Source of the DNA: AV69 sp963742315
Lineage (GTDB): Bacteria > Verrucomicrobiota > Verrucomicrobiia > Chthoniobacterales > UBA10450
DNA: 64,000 nt
Assembly (NCBI GenBank): GCA_963742315.1
Contig: CAVULE010000010.1
Coordinates: 1-64,000 of the forward strand
Direction of reading: 5' to 3'
The notes under the pieces were generated by a model. That model was not told the origin of the DNA. It saw only the letters and a program-made list of their open reading frames with translations, and made no database searches. Of the stretch, positions 1 through 10,395 are shown one piece after another. The translations under genes were made by a program, and so were the position numbers. How positions within the stretch are numbered: the stretch's first letter is position 1; each line of letters starts with the position of its first letter.

Positions 1-854
1 CTCCGAGACCCTGCATACCTCAAGATCCGCGATGTGATTTACCAGATCTCAGGCATCTACCAGCCGGAAGAAAAACTTTATCTTCTGGCTTCTCGCTGCG
101 CACGGCGCATGAGCGCGGTCAACGCCAAAACCCCGGCGAATATCTGGAGTATCTCACGGTCCGCGGAAACCGCGACGCGGAGTTGCGGCTGCTTCTCAAC
201 GAAATCACCATTGGCGAAACTTACATGTTTCGCAGCCCGCCAACTCGAGGCCTTGCGCAACGTCATTCTTCCCCAGATTCTGGAGGCCAAGAGCGCGATG
301 GGTTTCAAACGCCTGCGCCTGTGGAGTGCTGGTTGTTCCACGGAGAAGAGCCCTACACCTTGGCCATGTTTCTGCTGAAGAGAGCGAGAAGCTGCTGGCA
401 GGTTGGACCTTCGACATCCTGGCCACGGACTTGAACGACAATTCGTTGGCGCGGCTAAGGCCGGAATCTACGGAGAATACGCCCTGCGCAGCACGACGGA
501 GTGCTGAGAAGAAAATACTTCAAGCCCTACGATGACAAGCACCTGCAGGCCACCGACCAGCTCAAGTCGATCATCCGTTTCGACCGGGTCAATCTTAGCG
601 ACGACAGCAAGATGACATTCCTCAAAGGCATGGACCTGATCTTCTGCTGCAATGTGCTCATCTACTTCGATCTGAACTCGAAACGGAAAGTGATGCAGCA
701 CTTCTATTCCAACTTGCTGCCCGGCGGTTATCTCTTTCTGGGCCACGCCGAATCTCTGTACCAGGTGGACGACAGATTTCATCTGGTGCATTTCCCGGGA
801 GCGATCGGGTATTGGAAGCCGCCCGTCGGCTACGGCGGCGGAGGCAAGCCGTGA
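1..854 (+). pseudogene. cheR: CheR-type chemotaxis methyltransferase, 5' partial, multiply frameshifted
   Basis: Would methylate glutamates of chemoreceptors using S-adenosylmethionine. CheR pieces appear in the right order but in different frames: the N-terminal helical domain (IYQPEEKLYLLASR, about 55-100), LLNEITIGETYMFR (about 187-230), GEEPYTLAM (about 340-370), ATDLNDNSL (about 420-445), then an unbroken C-terminal SAM-fold part from about 501 (NVLIYFDL, GGYLFLGHAESL) to a stop at 852-854. At least four single-base frame changes are needed to restore the protein. The frame is open from base 1, so the real start lies outside the window. The next gene begins immediately after the stop. 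All family motifs survive, so sequence error is at least as likely as true decay. Confidence 0.75.
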
Positions 855-1726
855 ATGATACTCGACGAAATCCGCCCGAAAATCAGGCTCTGGAAGCCAT
901 GCCCACAATTCCGGCCATCGTCCAGCCGCTGCCTCCATGCTCCAGCTCCCGCCGGATCAAGTCGACCTGGAGAAGGTCGTCGAACTCGTGTCCTATGATC
1001 GACCATTGCTGCTCAGTGCCTGCGGATGGCAAACTCGCCGCTGTTTGGGCGGCGTAACACGGAAACGGTGCGCAGCGCGGTGGTGGCGCTTGGCCTAAAG
1101 CGAATCGAAGCCATCCTTCTGGGTTGCTGCCTGAACCGGATCGTGGCACCCGACAAGTGGGCATTCGACGCGGTGACCTTCTGGCGCCATTCTCTGGGCT
1201 GTGCGCTGGTCAGCCGCAAGATGGCAAGGCTGATCGGCTATCCCGATCCCGAAAAAGCTTATCTCGCTGGCCTTCTGCATGACCTTGGTATGCTGGTCAA
1301 CATCGTCGCCTGCGCGGAAGATTATCGCAAATGCCTGCAGGCCGCCCGAGAGCGGCGCTGGCGCTTCACCGAAGCGAAGGAGCATCTCGGATTTACTCAC
1401 TGCCAGAGTGGAAAGATCCTGGCCGAACATTGGCATTTCTCTGCCGATGTGGCCGACGTGATCGAATTTCACCATGACCTTGTGGCGCCGAGGCTCCGCC
1501 CCCTGGCCTCGCTGGTCCATCTCAGTGACTTGTTGTGCCGGCTGCGCGATCTGGGATACGGATACTACGAAGCTATGGGCATGGACTTAACTGGGGAAGC
1601 GCATGGGCGAAGCTGGTGGAACATTACCCTGCGCTGGCGAACATGGACTTGGCGCGTCTCACGATGGACATCGACGGAGCGATGGAAGAGATCGTCGCAA
1701 TCGTGGATGCGGTGTTCAAGCCGTAG
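855..1726 (+). pseudogene. HDOD-domain signalling protein, frameshifted
   Basis: HDOD proteins are non-enzymatic HD-fold signalling proteins, often found with chemotaxis or GGDEF partners. From the ATG at 855 (directly after the cheR stop) the pieces read MILDEIRPKI, then ALEAMPTIPAIVQPL, then LQLPPDQVDLEKVVELVSYD, each in a different frame. An unbroken frame follows from 1026 (MANSPLFGRR, AVVALGLKRIEAI, AGLLHDLGMLV) until about 1600. The C-terminus continues in a third frame (AKLVEHYPALANMDLARL) to the stop at 1724-1726. At least three frame changes are needed. Adjacency to cheR suggests co-transcription. The family call is firm; whether the gene is really broken is uncertain. Confidence 0.72.
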
Positions 1727-1944
1727 GATCACCACGCAATTTAGCCAGCGCTGTATGTGATCTGGAGTGTTCCCGACCGGTTTCTCGACTCCAACTTCTG
1801 ACATGTTATTGCAGACGGCAGCATGCCTTCCACGATCGAGCTGTCAGAAAAATGCACAAAGTATCGAAGAGGGCAGGTTTCGTGGCCCATGGAGGAGACG
1901 GTAAAGACGTTTTGAGATAGAGAACCAGGTCAGGAAGTGTGGAA
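1727..1944. other. Convergent spacer between HDOD gene and protease
   Basis: A 218-base stretch between two converging genes. I see no convincing coding sequence, repeat or strong hairpin in it. Confidence 0.5.
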
Positions 1945-2903
1945 TTACTTTTTCTCTTGCGCTTCGTGCACGAGCGGCCGGAGGGCGTCGACAGAAACTC
2001 CGAGGGTTCCACCGGTGAACCCATCCATGTAGGCGGAATTGACGCCGATCACTTCCCCTTTGGAGTTGAATACGGGGCCGCCGCTGCCGCCGTGAGCGGT
2101 AGGGGCATCGTAGATAAGCTTGTCGCCCACAACGTCGCCTAGATGTCCGCATGTTGTCGAAGGACGAATCAGTGACAAGGCGGCCAACTCGCTCGCTGCA
2201 CTGATGTCATTGTGTCGGTAGGCCAGGCGCTCGTAGATGCCGGTAGGAGATTTGGCGACCATACCGGCGATGCCCATGGGGTAGCCAATCACCGTAACCA
2301 ATTGTCCGGGCGCTCCGGGTGACTTCGCCAGTGGAAGTACCGCGAGTCGACTGGCTTCCGTCGAGTCGGCGATACGCACGACTGCGAGATCGGAAGTCTT
2401 TGAGACGGAACCGGTCGATAGCGTCACCGGAGTGGCCGAGCCGGGAAAAAGACCGCGAGATTTTCCAGCATGGCAGTTGCGCCCTGGTCGATGAGCTTCT
2501 GTGCCTCGGGGTCTCCATACCATGGTTCGGCCACATGGCGGTTAGTCGCCATCAGGCCTTCGGCCACAAGGAATCCCGTGCCGGAGACACGCGCGCGGAT
2601 TGCCGGATGCTGATTTGGAAAGCCGACCTGATAGACCCCGTAAATGTATCCGATGGAGTTGCGATAGCGGTTGAGGACCATCGCGGGCATGGTTTGCTCT
2701 TGCTGGAGTTGCTCGACTTCCGCAGTCAGCTCATGTACTTGCTTCTGCAGATCGTCGGGAGGCAATCCCTGCACCGCGCTCGGGGCATAGTAATGGACCA
2801 TCGCCAAAGCGCCGAGAAGGAGAACCGCTCCTAGAACGCCCTGGATCACCTGCTGCCAGCTCTCGCAGACGTTGCATTCCGGCGAGGTAGGAGCAAGGCT
2901 CAA
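1945..2903 (-). pseudogene. Membrane-anchored trypsin-like serine protease, one frameshift
   Basis: Predicted secreted or periplasmic serine endopeptidase of the trypsin-like (S1/DegP-like) fold. The upstream frame has a single membrane segment (GVLGAVLLLGALAMVHYYA), a short coiled stretch (LQKQVHELTAEVEQLQQEQ), then the catalytic His region (GTGFLVAEG..MATNRHVAEPW). The downstream frame carries the catalytic Asp (TSDLAVVRIAD) and Ser (HGGSGGPVFNSKGEVIGVNS), so the triad is complete. The two halves join at about 2445-2450, where the plus strand has a run of five A, through a single-base change. No PDZ domain is visible. The first start in frame is a TTG at 2903; an ATG near 2957 lies in another frame. 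Substrate unknown. Confidence 0.72.
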
Positions 2904-3168
2904 CGGAGCGGGGTCGGGATCTGATTGCGGAGTTGGTAACTTGGGTTTCGGCCATGAGTATCGGAGTAGCGGTCTCGGAACTCAAACCCAAGTCTTTCTT
3001 TTTCAACCATTTTGGCGAGTAAGGCCACGCAGGTTGAGAACTTGGAATCCTTATCTTCGCCCGTCTGGCGCGGTTTGGCCACGGTACCTAAGATGATGTA
3101 CGTGCGATTCGGTAACGGAAGTCTCGTCGAATTGCATAACTTGCAACGTGGGATTAGACTCCTGGCGC

Positions 3169-3899
3169 ATGTCGACCTTCGTCCTTGTACACGGCGCCTG
3201 GCAGTCCACGGGGACTTGGGACCTGGTCGCTCCTTACTGGAAGAACAAGGCCACACGGTTATCATGCCGGTTCTCACTGGGCTCGGCACCGATCAGGGTC
3301 ATCTTTCTCCTGAGATTACGCTGCGGCAACATATAGAAGATGTTTCTCATACGTTGTCGGCGCTGCCCCCGGTGATCCTTGTAGGTCACAGTTATGCGGG
3401 CATGATCATCAGCGGCGTCGCCGAGGCCAGCCCCACCAAAGTAGAGCGACTTGTTTTTATCGATGCCTTCGTGCCCGAACATGGGCAAAGCGTATTGGAC
3501 TTGCTTCCGCTTGAGGTCGCCACTCATTTTCGTGACATCGCACGAAAGCATGGAGATGGTTGGCGCCTGCCGGGCGGCGAAGGTCAACTCGATCTTTGGG
3601 GACTGGAGCCGGGCGAAGCGCGTGATTTCGTGCGTGCGAGGCTGTGCGATTTTACTCTGCGGTGCTTTGAGGAGCCACTTCCTCTTCCCGCGAATCGCAA
3701 AGCCACTATTCCTGCCGCGTTCATTAGCTGCGTCGCCGAACGATACCCGGCGAGGCCGTTTTTCAAGCCGTTTGCCGAGAAAGCCCGGGCGTCTGGCTGG
3801 GACGTCGCCGAATTGAAGACGGGGCACGACTGCCACGTGGAACGTCCGGATGACGTCGCCAACATTTTGCTGGCGGCCGCTCAGTCCCACCGAAAGTGA
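3169..3899 (+). pseudogene. Alpha/beta hydrolase (EstC/plant-esterase-like), one frameshift
   Basis: Alpha/beta-hydrolase of the group that includes plant methyl-ester esterases and hydroxynitrile lyases. The N-terminus MSTFVLVHGAWQSTGTWD (oxyanion HG motif) starts at ATG 3169. The rest (GHTVIMPVLTGLG, nucleophile elbow VGHSYAGM, catalytic His in TGHDCHVERPDDVA) is in another frame. The frames meet near 3237, where inserting one C restores APYLEEQGH. Length after repair is about 243 residues, normal for the family. An upstream ATG at 3012 gives a longer frame but loses the oxyanion strand, so 3169 is preferred. The natural substrate cannot be told. Confidence 0.72.
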
Positions 3900-3946
3900 G
3901 GCGTTCCAACTGACCGACAAGATGCGGCACGGATCGCTTCGACGAC

Positions 3947-4414
3947 TTAAAGCGGCAATGCACTCGGGAAGCGCGTCTGGAAATCCAGAAGGCCAACCCA
4001 CTCCGGTGTGATCGCGATCCGCACCATATCCTGAACCATGGAACCAAGCTGCACTACCCACGCTTTTCCCTGCTGGCTTCCAAAATAGCGTTCCGCAGCC
4101 TCCGCATATTCAGGAACGACCCCATGGACGGGCTGCAGTCTCGCAATCCCGCGCACCAGCAGCACCTTATGGGGAAAGCTATTGTCGTCAATCGTGAGAG
4201 CCACTCTGGGATTCTTGGCCAGAGCCTTAAGCTTTGGTGCTTTCGATGGAGTTCCCAGCACGAACTCATGACCGTTCCAATGAAACCAGATGGGAACAAC
4301 TCTGGGGCTGCCATCCATCCAGACATAAGCTAGACGGGCGGGAATTGTCGATTGTAGGAGTTGTTGGGATGAGGGATGCTGCAACAGCTCAAGGCTACCC
4401 TGCTTGACAGGCAT
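3947..4414 (-). CDS. Pyridoxamine 5'-phosphate oxidase-family protein
   Basis: A 155-residue split-barrel protein of the PNPOx/F420-dependent reductase superfamily. The typical order is visible: an N-terminal helix, ARLAYVWMDGSPRVVPIWFHW (first strands of the flavin barrel), KAPKLKALAKNPRVALTIDD (phosphate-contacting loop and strand), then VLLVRGIARLQP and YFGSQQG. Such small members bind FMN or F420 and reduce varied substrates, or act only as cofactor-binding proteins; true vitamin B6 synthesis is unlikely at this length. It is the only gene in the first 12.7 kb that reads through without a frame change. It converges with the hydrolase upstream. Confidence 0.8.
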   Translation of the reverse strand: MPVKQGSLELLQHPSSQQLLQSTIPARLAYVWMDGSPRVVPIWFHWNGHEFVLGTPSKAPKLKALAKNPRVALTIDDNSFPHKVLLVRGIARLQPVHGVVPEYAEAAERYFGSQQGKAWVVQLGSMVQDMVRIAITPEWVGLLDFQTRFPSALPL

Positions 4415-4957
4415 GAATCACTCCTGCGGGTAAATGAGATTTGTGACAAGATCGTGCGCAATTATAGTCTCGAATTCGCGGGGAGATACCGGACTTGTCA
4501 GGCCAGTTCTCCCGCTTTTATCGCCTTACTTGTGGCGCCCTTCCTCCGTCCGCATCGTTGCCTCTTGACATGGAGAATAATTTGAAGGCAGCATTTCACC
4601 CCGGACAAAACCGGAATTTTAAGTTTGTTCTCCGCTGCAAACTTCTCCACTGGAGTGCCCCATGGGTCCGAATGCAAAGCAAGATGTAGAGCCAATCACT
4701 GGTTCGGTCGGCGGAGTTACGCCTCTTACCGCCGCCCGGCTGTGCAATTTCTCTACTGGCGGCAAACGCGTTCAGCGCCGCCACGGTCAGGGAGCCGTCT
4801 TCAAGGAGGGCACCAAAATGTCGGACGCATTAAACGAAAAGCCAAATGCTGAACCACTTCTTCGGCTGTAATTGGTAACAGCTCAGCAATATTCGCATTC
4901 GTCAAGAATCTTCCGGGAAACCATTTCGCATAACACCCATCCCCGATGCACGAGGGG
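4415..4957. other. Gene-poor stretch
   Basis: About 540 bases between the split-barrel protein and the Nramp-like gene. A 69-codon frame on the plus strand (4662-4871) and a 62-codon frame on the minus strand are the longest; neither has a recognisable domain or clear ribosome binding site. Given the frame errors around it, a decayed small gene cannot be excluded. Confidence 0.4.
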
Positions 4958-6291
4958 TTATTTCCAGGTGAAAAATACGCCGATGCAAGCACCCAACATT
5001 ACGCCCGTGGCAACCCACCCCATGGCTTTCAAGTACGGCGGGATGACAAACTTGCCCATCACCTTAGGACTTGACGCCATGACCATAATCACAGCCATAA
5101 GGGGGGCGGCCACGACTCCGTTAAGAACGGCGGCCCAGAAGAGAGCCTTGACGGGATCGATATGCAGGAAATTGAGTGACAATCCAATCAATGTTGCCAC
5201 CGCGATGGCGGAGTAAAATCGCACCGCATCTCCCGGTTTGCGTTCAAGACTTGTTTTCCATCGGCACGCCTCACCGATTCCATAGCATGCGGATGCTGCA
5301 AGCACTGGAACTGCAAGCAGACCGGTTCCCACAATGCCACACACAAAAAGCAGGAAAGCAAATCGGCCCGCAAGAGGCTCAAGCGCCTTCGCCGCCTGCG
5401 CAGATGTGGAAATTTCTGTGATGCCATGCGCGTGCAGTGTCGCGGCAGCGGTCAGGATAATGAAGAAAGCGACCACGTTGGAGAACGCCATTCCAAGATA
5501 GGTATCGATTCGGATACGTGCCAGTTGTTCCGTCGCTTGGGAAGGCGCACGCTTGAGCGGCTTGTCCCCTTGCGTGTTTCGTGACCTCTTCCACTTCCTG
5601 CGAAGCCTGCCAGAAAAATAAATAGGGGCTGATGGTCGTGCCGAAAACAGCCACAAGGGCGGTGAGATAGTCTCTCGTTAACTCAATGTGCGGCAGCAGC
5701 GTCGCGCGGAGTACGGCCCCCCAGGAGACATGGACAAAAAAGACGACACCGACATAAGCAAAGAGAGAAATCGTAAGCCATTTGAGGTATTTCGCATAAG
5801 TCGAATAGGGGACGAGCAGAATGCCGGCCAGCGATCCGATTCCGAAGAACACAATGAAAACGCCGACGTTTCCCGGGTACCACTAGTTGCAGTGCTGCGC
5901 CCATCGCCCCGATGTCTGCTCCCAGGTTGAAGATGTTGGCAGCCGACACCACAAAGAGCACGCTGTAAAGAAGAGGTTTCGGGTAATTCTTCCGAAGATT
6001 GCCCGAAATCCCGATACCCGTCACGCGCCCAATCCGAGCGCTGATTTCCTGTATCGCTGTCATCAACGGGATAGGACAGCACCATGGTCCAAAGCAAGCC
6101 ATAGCCGAATTGCGCACCTACTTGCGAGTAAGTTCCGATTCCGCTGGGATCGTCGTCCGAGGCACCTGTGACGAGCCCCGGCACCCAATTTCCGTAGGAA
6201 CCCAAAAGCCCGCCCGGACGAGTTTTGCTTTGGCGGCCGAGATTCGCAGTCCCTTCGCTTCGGTTTTCAGCTTGTCAGCTTGAGTTTCCAT
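4958..6291 (-). pseudogene. Nramp-family metal ion transporter, multiply frameshifted
   Basis: Inner-membrane proton- or ion-coupled divalent metal transporter of the SLC11/Nramp family. From ATG 6291 (METQADKLKTEAK) the pieces run GLVTGASDDDPSGIGTYSQ (TM1), ISARIGRVTGIGISGNLRKN, LLYSVLFVVSAANIFNLGAD, then GTTISPYLFFWQASQEVEE (TM6), and an unbroken C-terminal membrane part (AFSNVVAFFIILTAAATLHA to the stop at 4958). Three or more frame changes are needed. Canonical Nramps carry DPGN in TM1 and MPH in TM6; here these read DPSG and SPY. Such changes are reported for Nramp-related proteins with altered ion choice, so Mn/Fe transport should not be assumed. Confidence 0.72.
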
Positions 6292-6806
6292 GGGCGAGTG
6301 CCTGGCATATTCTCAAGCGGTCTTGATCTCGACGGCTTGTCGGATTGACAAATGGCTTAGTTGCATGCCGTGCGACTTGGGTTGGATAGTGCGGGGTGGC
6401 CTTTCCTCCGTTGCCTTCTTCATGTTGGTGTCGTCCAAATTACTAATCGTCTCTGGCCAAAGCTAAGCTTGCTCCTCTAACTTCTTTGTCTGGCGTGCGG
6501 TGAGCATCGATCGCGCACTGTCGAGAGGTCTTGCTCTCTTCAAAAAGTACGTCAGCGAAGATAGTACGGTTGGCCTCAAAGCCTGAGTGCTGACTTCTTT
6601 ATTCGAAGAGTTGAGGGTCAACGGCGAATACGGGAGGCCGCGAGGAATTCATGATTTCGGTGCCGTCGCTTTGCCACGCGACGTAGCCGCCCTCAAGGAC
6701 AGTGCCGTCGGAAGTTCCATTTCCGCAGAGCCTGCGCCCTCGGAGGAGCCGCAACCGTTCCTCGATGATAGTGGGGACCGCCCCAGAAGCTGATTATTTT
6801 GTCGTC
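6292..6806. other. Gene-poor stretch between transporter and TonB receptor
   Basis: About 515 bases with no supported gene. On the minus strand at 6600-6750 one frame reads LEGGYVAWQSDGTEIMNSSR to a stop, which looks protein-like but is too short to assign. It lies just downstream of the receptor stop and could be the tail of a decayed gene. Confidence 0.35.
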
Positions 6807-9800
6807 CTAGAACGAGATACGGCCCGAGACCTGAATGTTCCTCGGCGACGTGACGACTCCATTCCAATTGCCAAAGTCAGGACTCGCTACATCGGTGTTG
6901 AATGCGCTGCCGCCGTTCCGCCAGACAATAGGAATGTTCCTACGTTGTTGAAATGGTGCTGCATTGAAAATGTTAAATGCGTCTCCGCGCAGTTGGAAGG
7001 TGAAACGCTCGGTGATGTGAACCGATTTCTCCAGTCCGATGTCGAAGTCGCTATAACCGGGCTGCCGGAAGTTCTGAACGCGTGGTCCCTTGCCCGTGTA
7101 GAAAGTTAAAGCTGCTGGCCGGTTCGAATGAGTTCACATTCAGCACCGGCTGGCTTGGATCGAAATGTGTTGGAGATTGCACGAATGGGGACGCACCCGC
7201 CAGCAATGCGGGCGAGCAGAAGTTGTTGAGCTGGGCCGGTACGTTGCAGAACGAAGAGGAAATCTGAAATGGAATTCCGGATTGCCTCCGGAATACTCCG
7301 TTTAACGTCCAGCCGCCGAGGATGACACCTGCAGGACCATGGTTCAGCCACGGTTTTGCCCGTCCGAACGGTAGTTCGTAGCTGGTGGCAATGTTCAAGG
7401 CCTGCGGAACGTCTTCAATCGCCAGCGACCGATTTCGCCCTATCTCAAACGGAGAAAAGTAAGTGGGGTTAAAAATGTTTTCGGTGTTATCGGCATTCGT
7501 GAGCAGCTTCGAGTTGGTATAACTCAGTAAAGCCCACAAGCCCTTGCTGAATCGGTGCTCTGCTTTCAGTTGAAACGCATGGTAGGTCGAACTTCCCTGG
7601 TTCTCGTCGAGGCCTGTGATGTTGTTGCAATACTGAGGGAACGGCAACAACGCCTGCGCCACCGTCGGGGTACACGCGGTCATGGTCTCGGCGAAGTTTG
7701 GAAATGGCGCCGGCACGCCGTCGACGGGGGCGTCGCCCGGCTGAAATTCGTCGTACAATTGCCCGCCCATGGACAGAAAACTGGGGTTGACGACGTTGAT
7801 CGGATGGATGTGCGACAACAGGCGCGTGCCCTTGGTCCCAACATACGAGGCGGAGACATAGTTGCGATTCGTGAATTGCTGCTCGACCGTCAGGTTCCAT
7901 TGTTGGGTATAGGGAAGCCGGTTGGCGGTACGAGGACGATAAATCGGAGTATTCGCTCCGTTGTCGAAAGTGGGAACCAGGTTGGGGGGAACAGGATGAT
8001 TTGATGGGAAGCCGTCGCTCAAAATGAACGCTGCTTGTGTGCCGCCCTGCGAACTCGAGAATGATGCATTGGCGTTGTAGCCATCCTGTGAGATGCCGCC
8101 AGCCCAGCCGGGCATGTTGGCGTTGTCGTAAAAAATTCCGTACCCGGAACGGATCACGGTCTTGGCGGTAAGAGCGTATGCCACGCCGAGGCGAGGTGCG
8201 ACCCCGCCGTACCATGTGTCCTCCGGGGCTCGTCTGCCGGAACGCCCCGGACCGCTTCCCGGCAAAGGCTACTGCGCCGGGCAGATTGCCCGCGCCGGGG
8301 TTGGGAAGGTTCGGATCAAAGTAGGAAAAATGGTTCTGAGCCTCGTATGGGGATGGGTCGATCTCCTAGTGAAGGCCCGGCGAAATCGTCAGTTTGGGTG
8401 TGATGCGCCACGTGTCTCCCACAAACAGCATGAACCCGTTTGTGCGGGCGTCAATCTTGGTAGTGGTATAGAACGTTGTTTGGGCGTTATCCACTTGCTC
8501 CAGCAGGAAGCTGGCGATAGGGCTGCCTCCCGTTAGATTACCTCCCACACTAATACCGGTTTCTCCGCGTGCAAAATCAAAGCTTCCCGACTGGCCGCCG
8601 AGAAAGATGGCGGAGTTATGGGCAAATCGTATTTCGCCGCCGAAGGAAATAGTGTGCTTGCCGCGCGTCATCGATACGGCGTCATTCACGATGTAGGCCG
8701 GCGCGAGCCATGGCTGAATATTGGGATCACCCGCTCCCGTACCAAATCCCTCAAACTCGTCGTTGAAGCGTATGGCCGGAGGGTATTCGTGGCTCGCTAC
8801 TCCGGAGATCTGAGGCAGCTTGTTGGCAGACTTTCCGTCGATCCCGCCACCATAGGACTTGTCATCCTGAAAGCCGAAAGCCAGGTGATTTACCAGGTTG
8901 GGGTTGAAGGTGTGGTCCCAGTTCACTCGCAATACCGATGTACGTTTAAAGGTGGTGCCGCTATCGCTGATCGTTACCGGAAGAGTTGTGAACGTGGTCG
9001 GCGGCAGGTACTTGTAGTAAAACATTTCGGAGATGTGGTCCTTGGAGCCAATGTATTCATCCACTTTCTCCGTGACGCTGTACGCATCCGTGCCTAGGAA
9101 AGCTGGCTGGGCGGGGGCAAGATAGTTGTTCTGGGCACCGGGAGAAGTCGGGATTTGGAAGAAACTGGAACCATTGTTTGGCAAGCGAATTTTGCAGGCG
9201 AGGATCGGTGGGGCAAATCACGTTGGGAGTGTGGCCATCGCATCCCATGAACTGCAGGTGGGTGGCGGGATCGTAGATCGGAATCAACGCGCCGCTCTGT
9301 GGGTCAATCCAGTCGCGAAAATCACCCTGCCGTTCTGCGAGAGACGGAATAGAGAGTGTGGGCCGGGTGAGGGCGCCACTGATTCTGAAAGCTTCAAAAT
9401 TAGCAAAGAAGAACGTGCGGTGATTCTGGTCTTTCCAGAACGGCAGTTTCAACGGGCCGCCGAAATTTCCGCCAAAATCGTTTTCGATGTCCTGAGCCTT
9501 GTCAGAGGCAGCGATGCCCCATTGGGTCGCATTGAACGAAGAATTTCGATTGAATTCAAATACGCTGCCATGATAACTGCTCGTTCCGGACTTCACGTTT
9601 TCGATGGTCACCCCGCCCGCGCTGCCGTACTGTGCGTCATAATTCGAGGTGAGGACCTGAAATTCGCTGATCAGGTCCGGTGACTGCGGGAAATCGATAA
9701 CCGCGCCTGTCAGGCCCTGCGTGCCAGAGGAGTTGAACAGAGCGATCCCGTCGAGCACGACGATGCCGGTCTGCGACTGACCGCCATTGACGTGCGCGCC

Positions 9801-10329
9801 GGAAACGTCTCCGCTACCACGCACCACTCCCGGAAGAATGGAAGCGAAGTTGGCTGCCGAACGCATGGAGCCGCCAACCAGCAGCGGAACATCCTGGATC
9901 ACTTGCGGATCAATGCTGCCGCGAAGTTCCGCGTTGTCGTAGTTCAGCGCGGAAACATCGGCTGAGACGTCCACGCGCTGGGCGGTGGCTTGGAGCTTCA
10001 GCTGCACGTTCTGGCGAATCGGATAGCCGACTCGCACGAGAATGCCCTCCTGCAGGTATTCACCGAAACCCGCCGAGGTGATGGTCAGTTGATACGTGCC
10101 GGGCACGACGTTTCGAAAGGAATAGAGTCCGTTGGTGTCGGACACAAAGTTGGACGTTTGCTTCGTATCCTTGGAGGTCAGGGCGACCTGCGCGCCCTGA
10201 ACCACCGCGCCGTTTGGATCAGTGATCTCGCCGTCGATCGAGGCGTTGTTGCTCTGCGCCCGAAGGGCTGTAATCGTAGACTGCAAACACAGAAAAGGCA
10301 GGCCGCAAATGTCCAGCTATGTTTCGCAT
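6807..10329 (-). pseudogene. TonB-dependent receptor with carboxypeptidase-regulatory N-terminus (Oar-like), multiply frameshifted
   Basis: Outer-membrane TonB-dependent transporter/adhesin-like receptor of about 1,150 residues. The ATG at 10329 follows a GGAG motif and opens a signal peptide (MRNIAGHLRPAF) that changes frame near 10,290. A CarboxypepD_reg domain follows (GEITDPNGAVVQGAQVAL), then a plug-like part (NGGQSQTGIVVLDGIALF, EFQVLTSNYDAQYGSAGG). Barrel segments continue in other frames: 8366-9184 (GKHTISFGGEIRF), 8215-8365, then 7051-8200 (YGGVAPRLGVAYAL, NRNYVSASYVGTKGTRLL). The last frame ends GVVTSPRNIQVSGRISF and a stop at 6807-6809. The terminal Phe is the usual outer-membrane barrel ending. 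At least five frame changes are needed. This receptor class is greatly expanded in Acidobacteriota, where it is often tied to polysaccharide uptake; the ligand is unknown. Confidence 0.8.
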
Positions 10330-10395
10330 ACAGACTCCTGTTTTTGCTACGGTTGGATCCCCGTCCCCAGCATAATCATCGCCACACCCGATGTC

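Noticed and set aside
3234..4061. A 275-codon minus-strand frame over the hydrolase and split-barrel genes
   Set aside because: It overlaps two recognised genes and shows no family pattern.
4662..4871. A 69-codon small protein
   Set aside because: No ribosome site, domain or composition signal sets it apart from chance frames in a spacer.
6702..7109. A 135-codon plus-strand frame near the end of the TonB receptor
   Set aside because: The minus strand carries the receptor C-terminus ending GRISF through the same bases; the plus frame has no domain.
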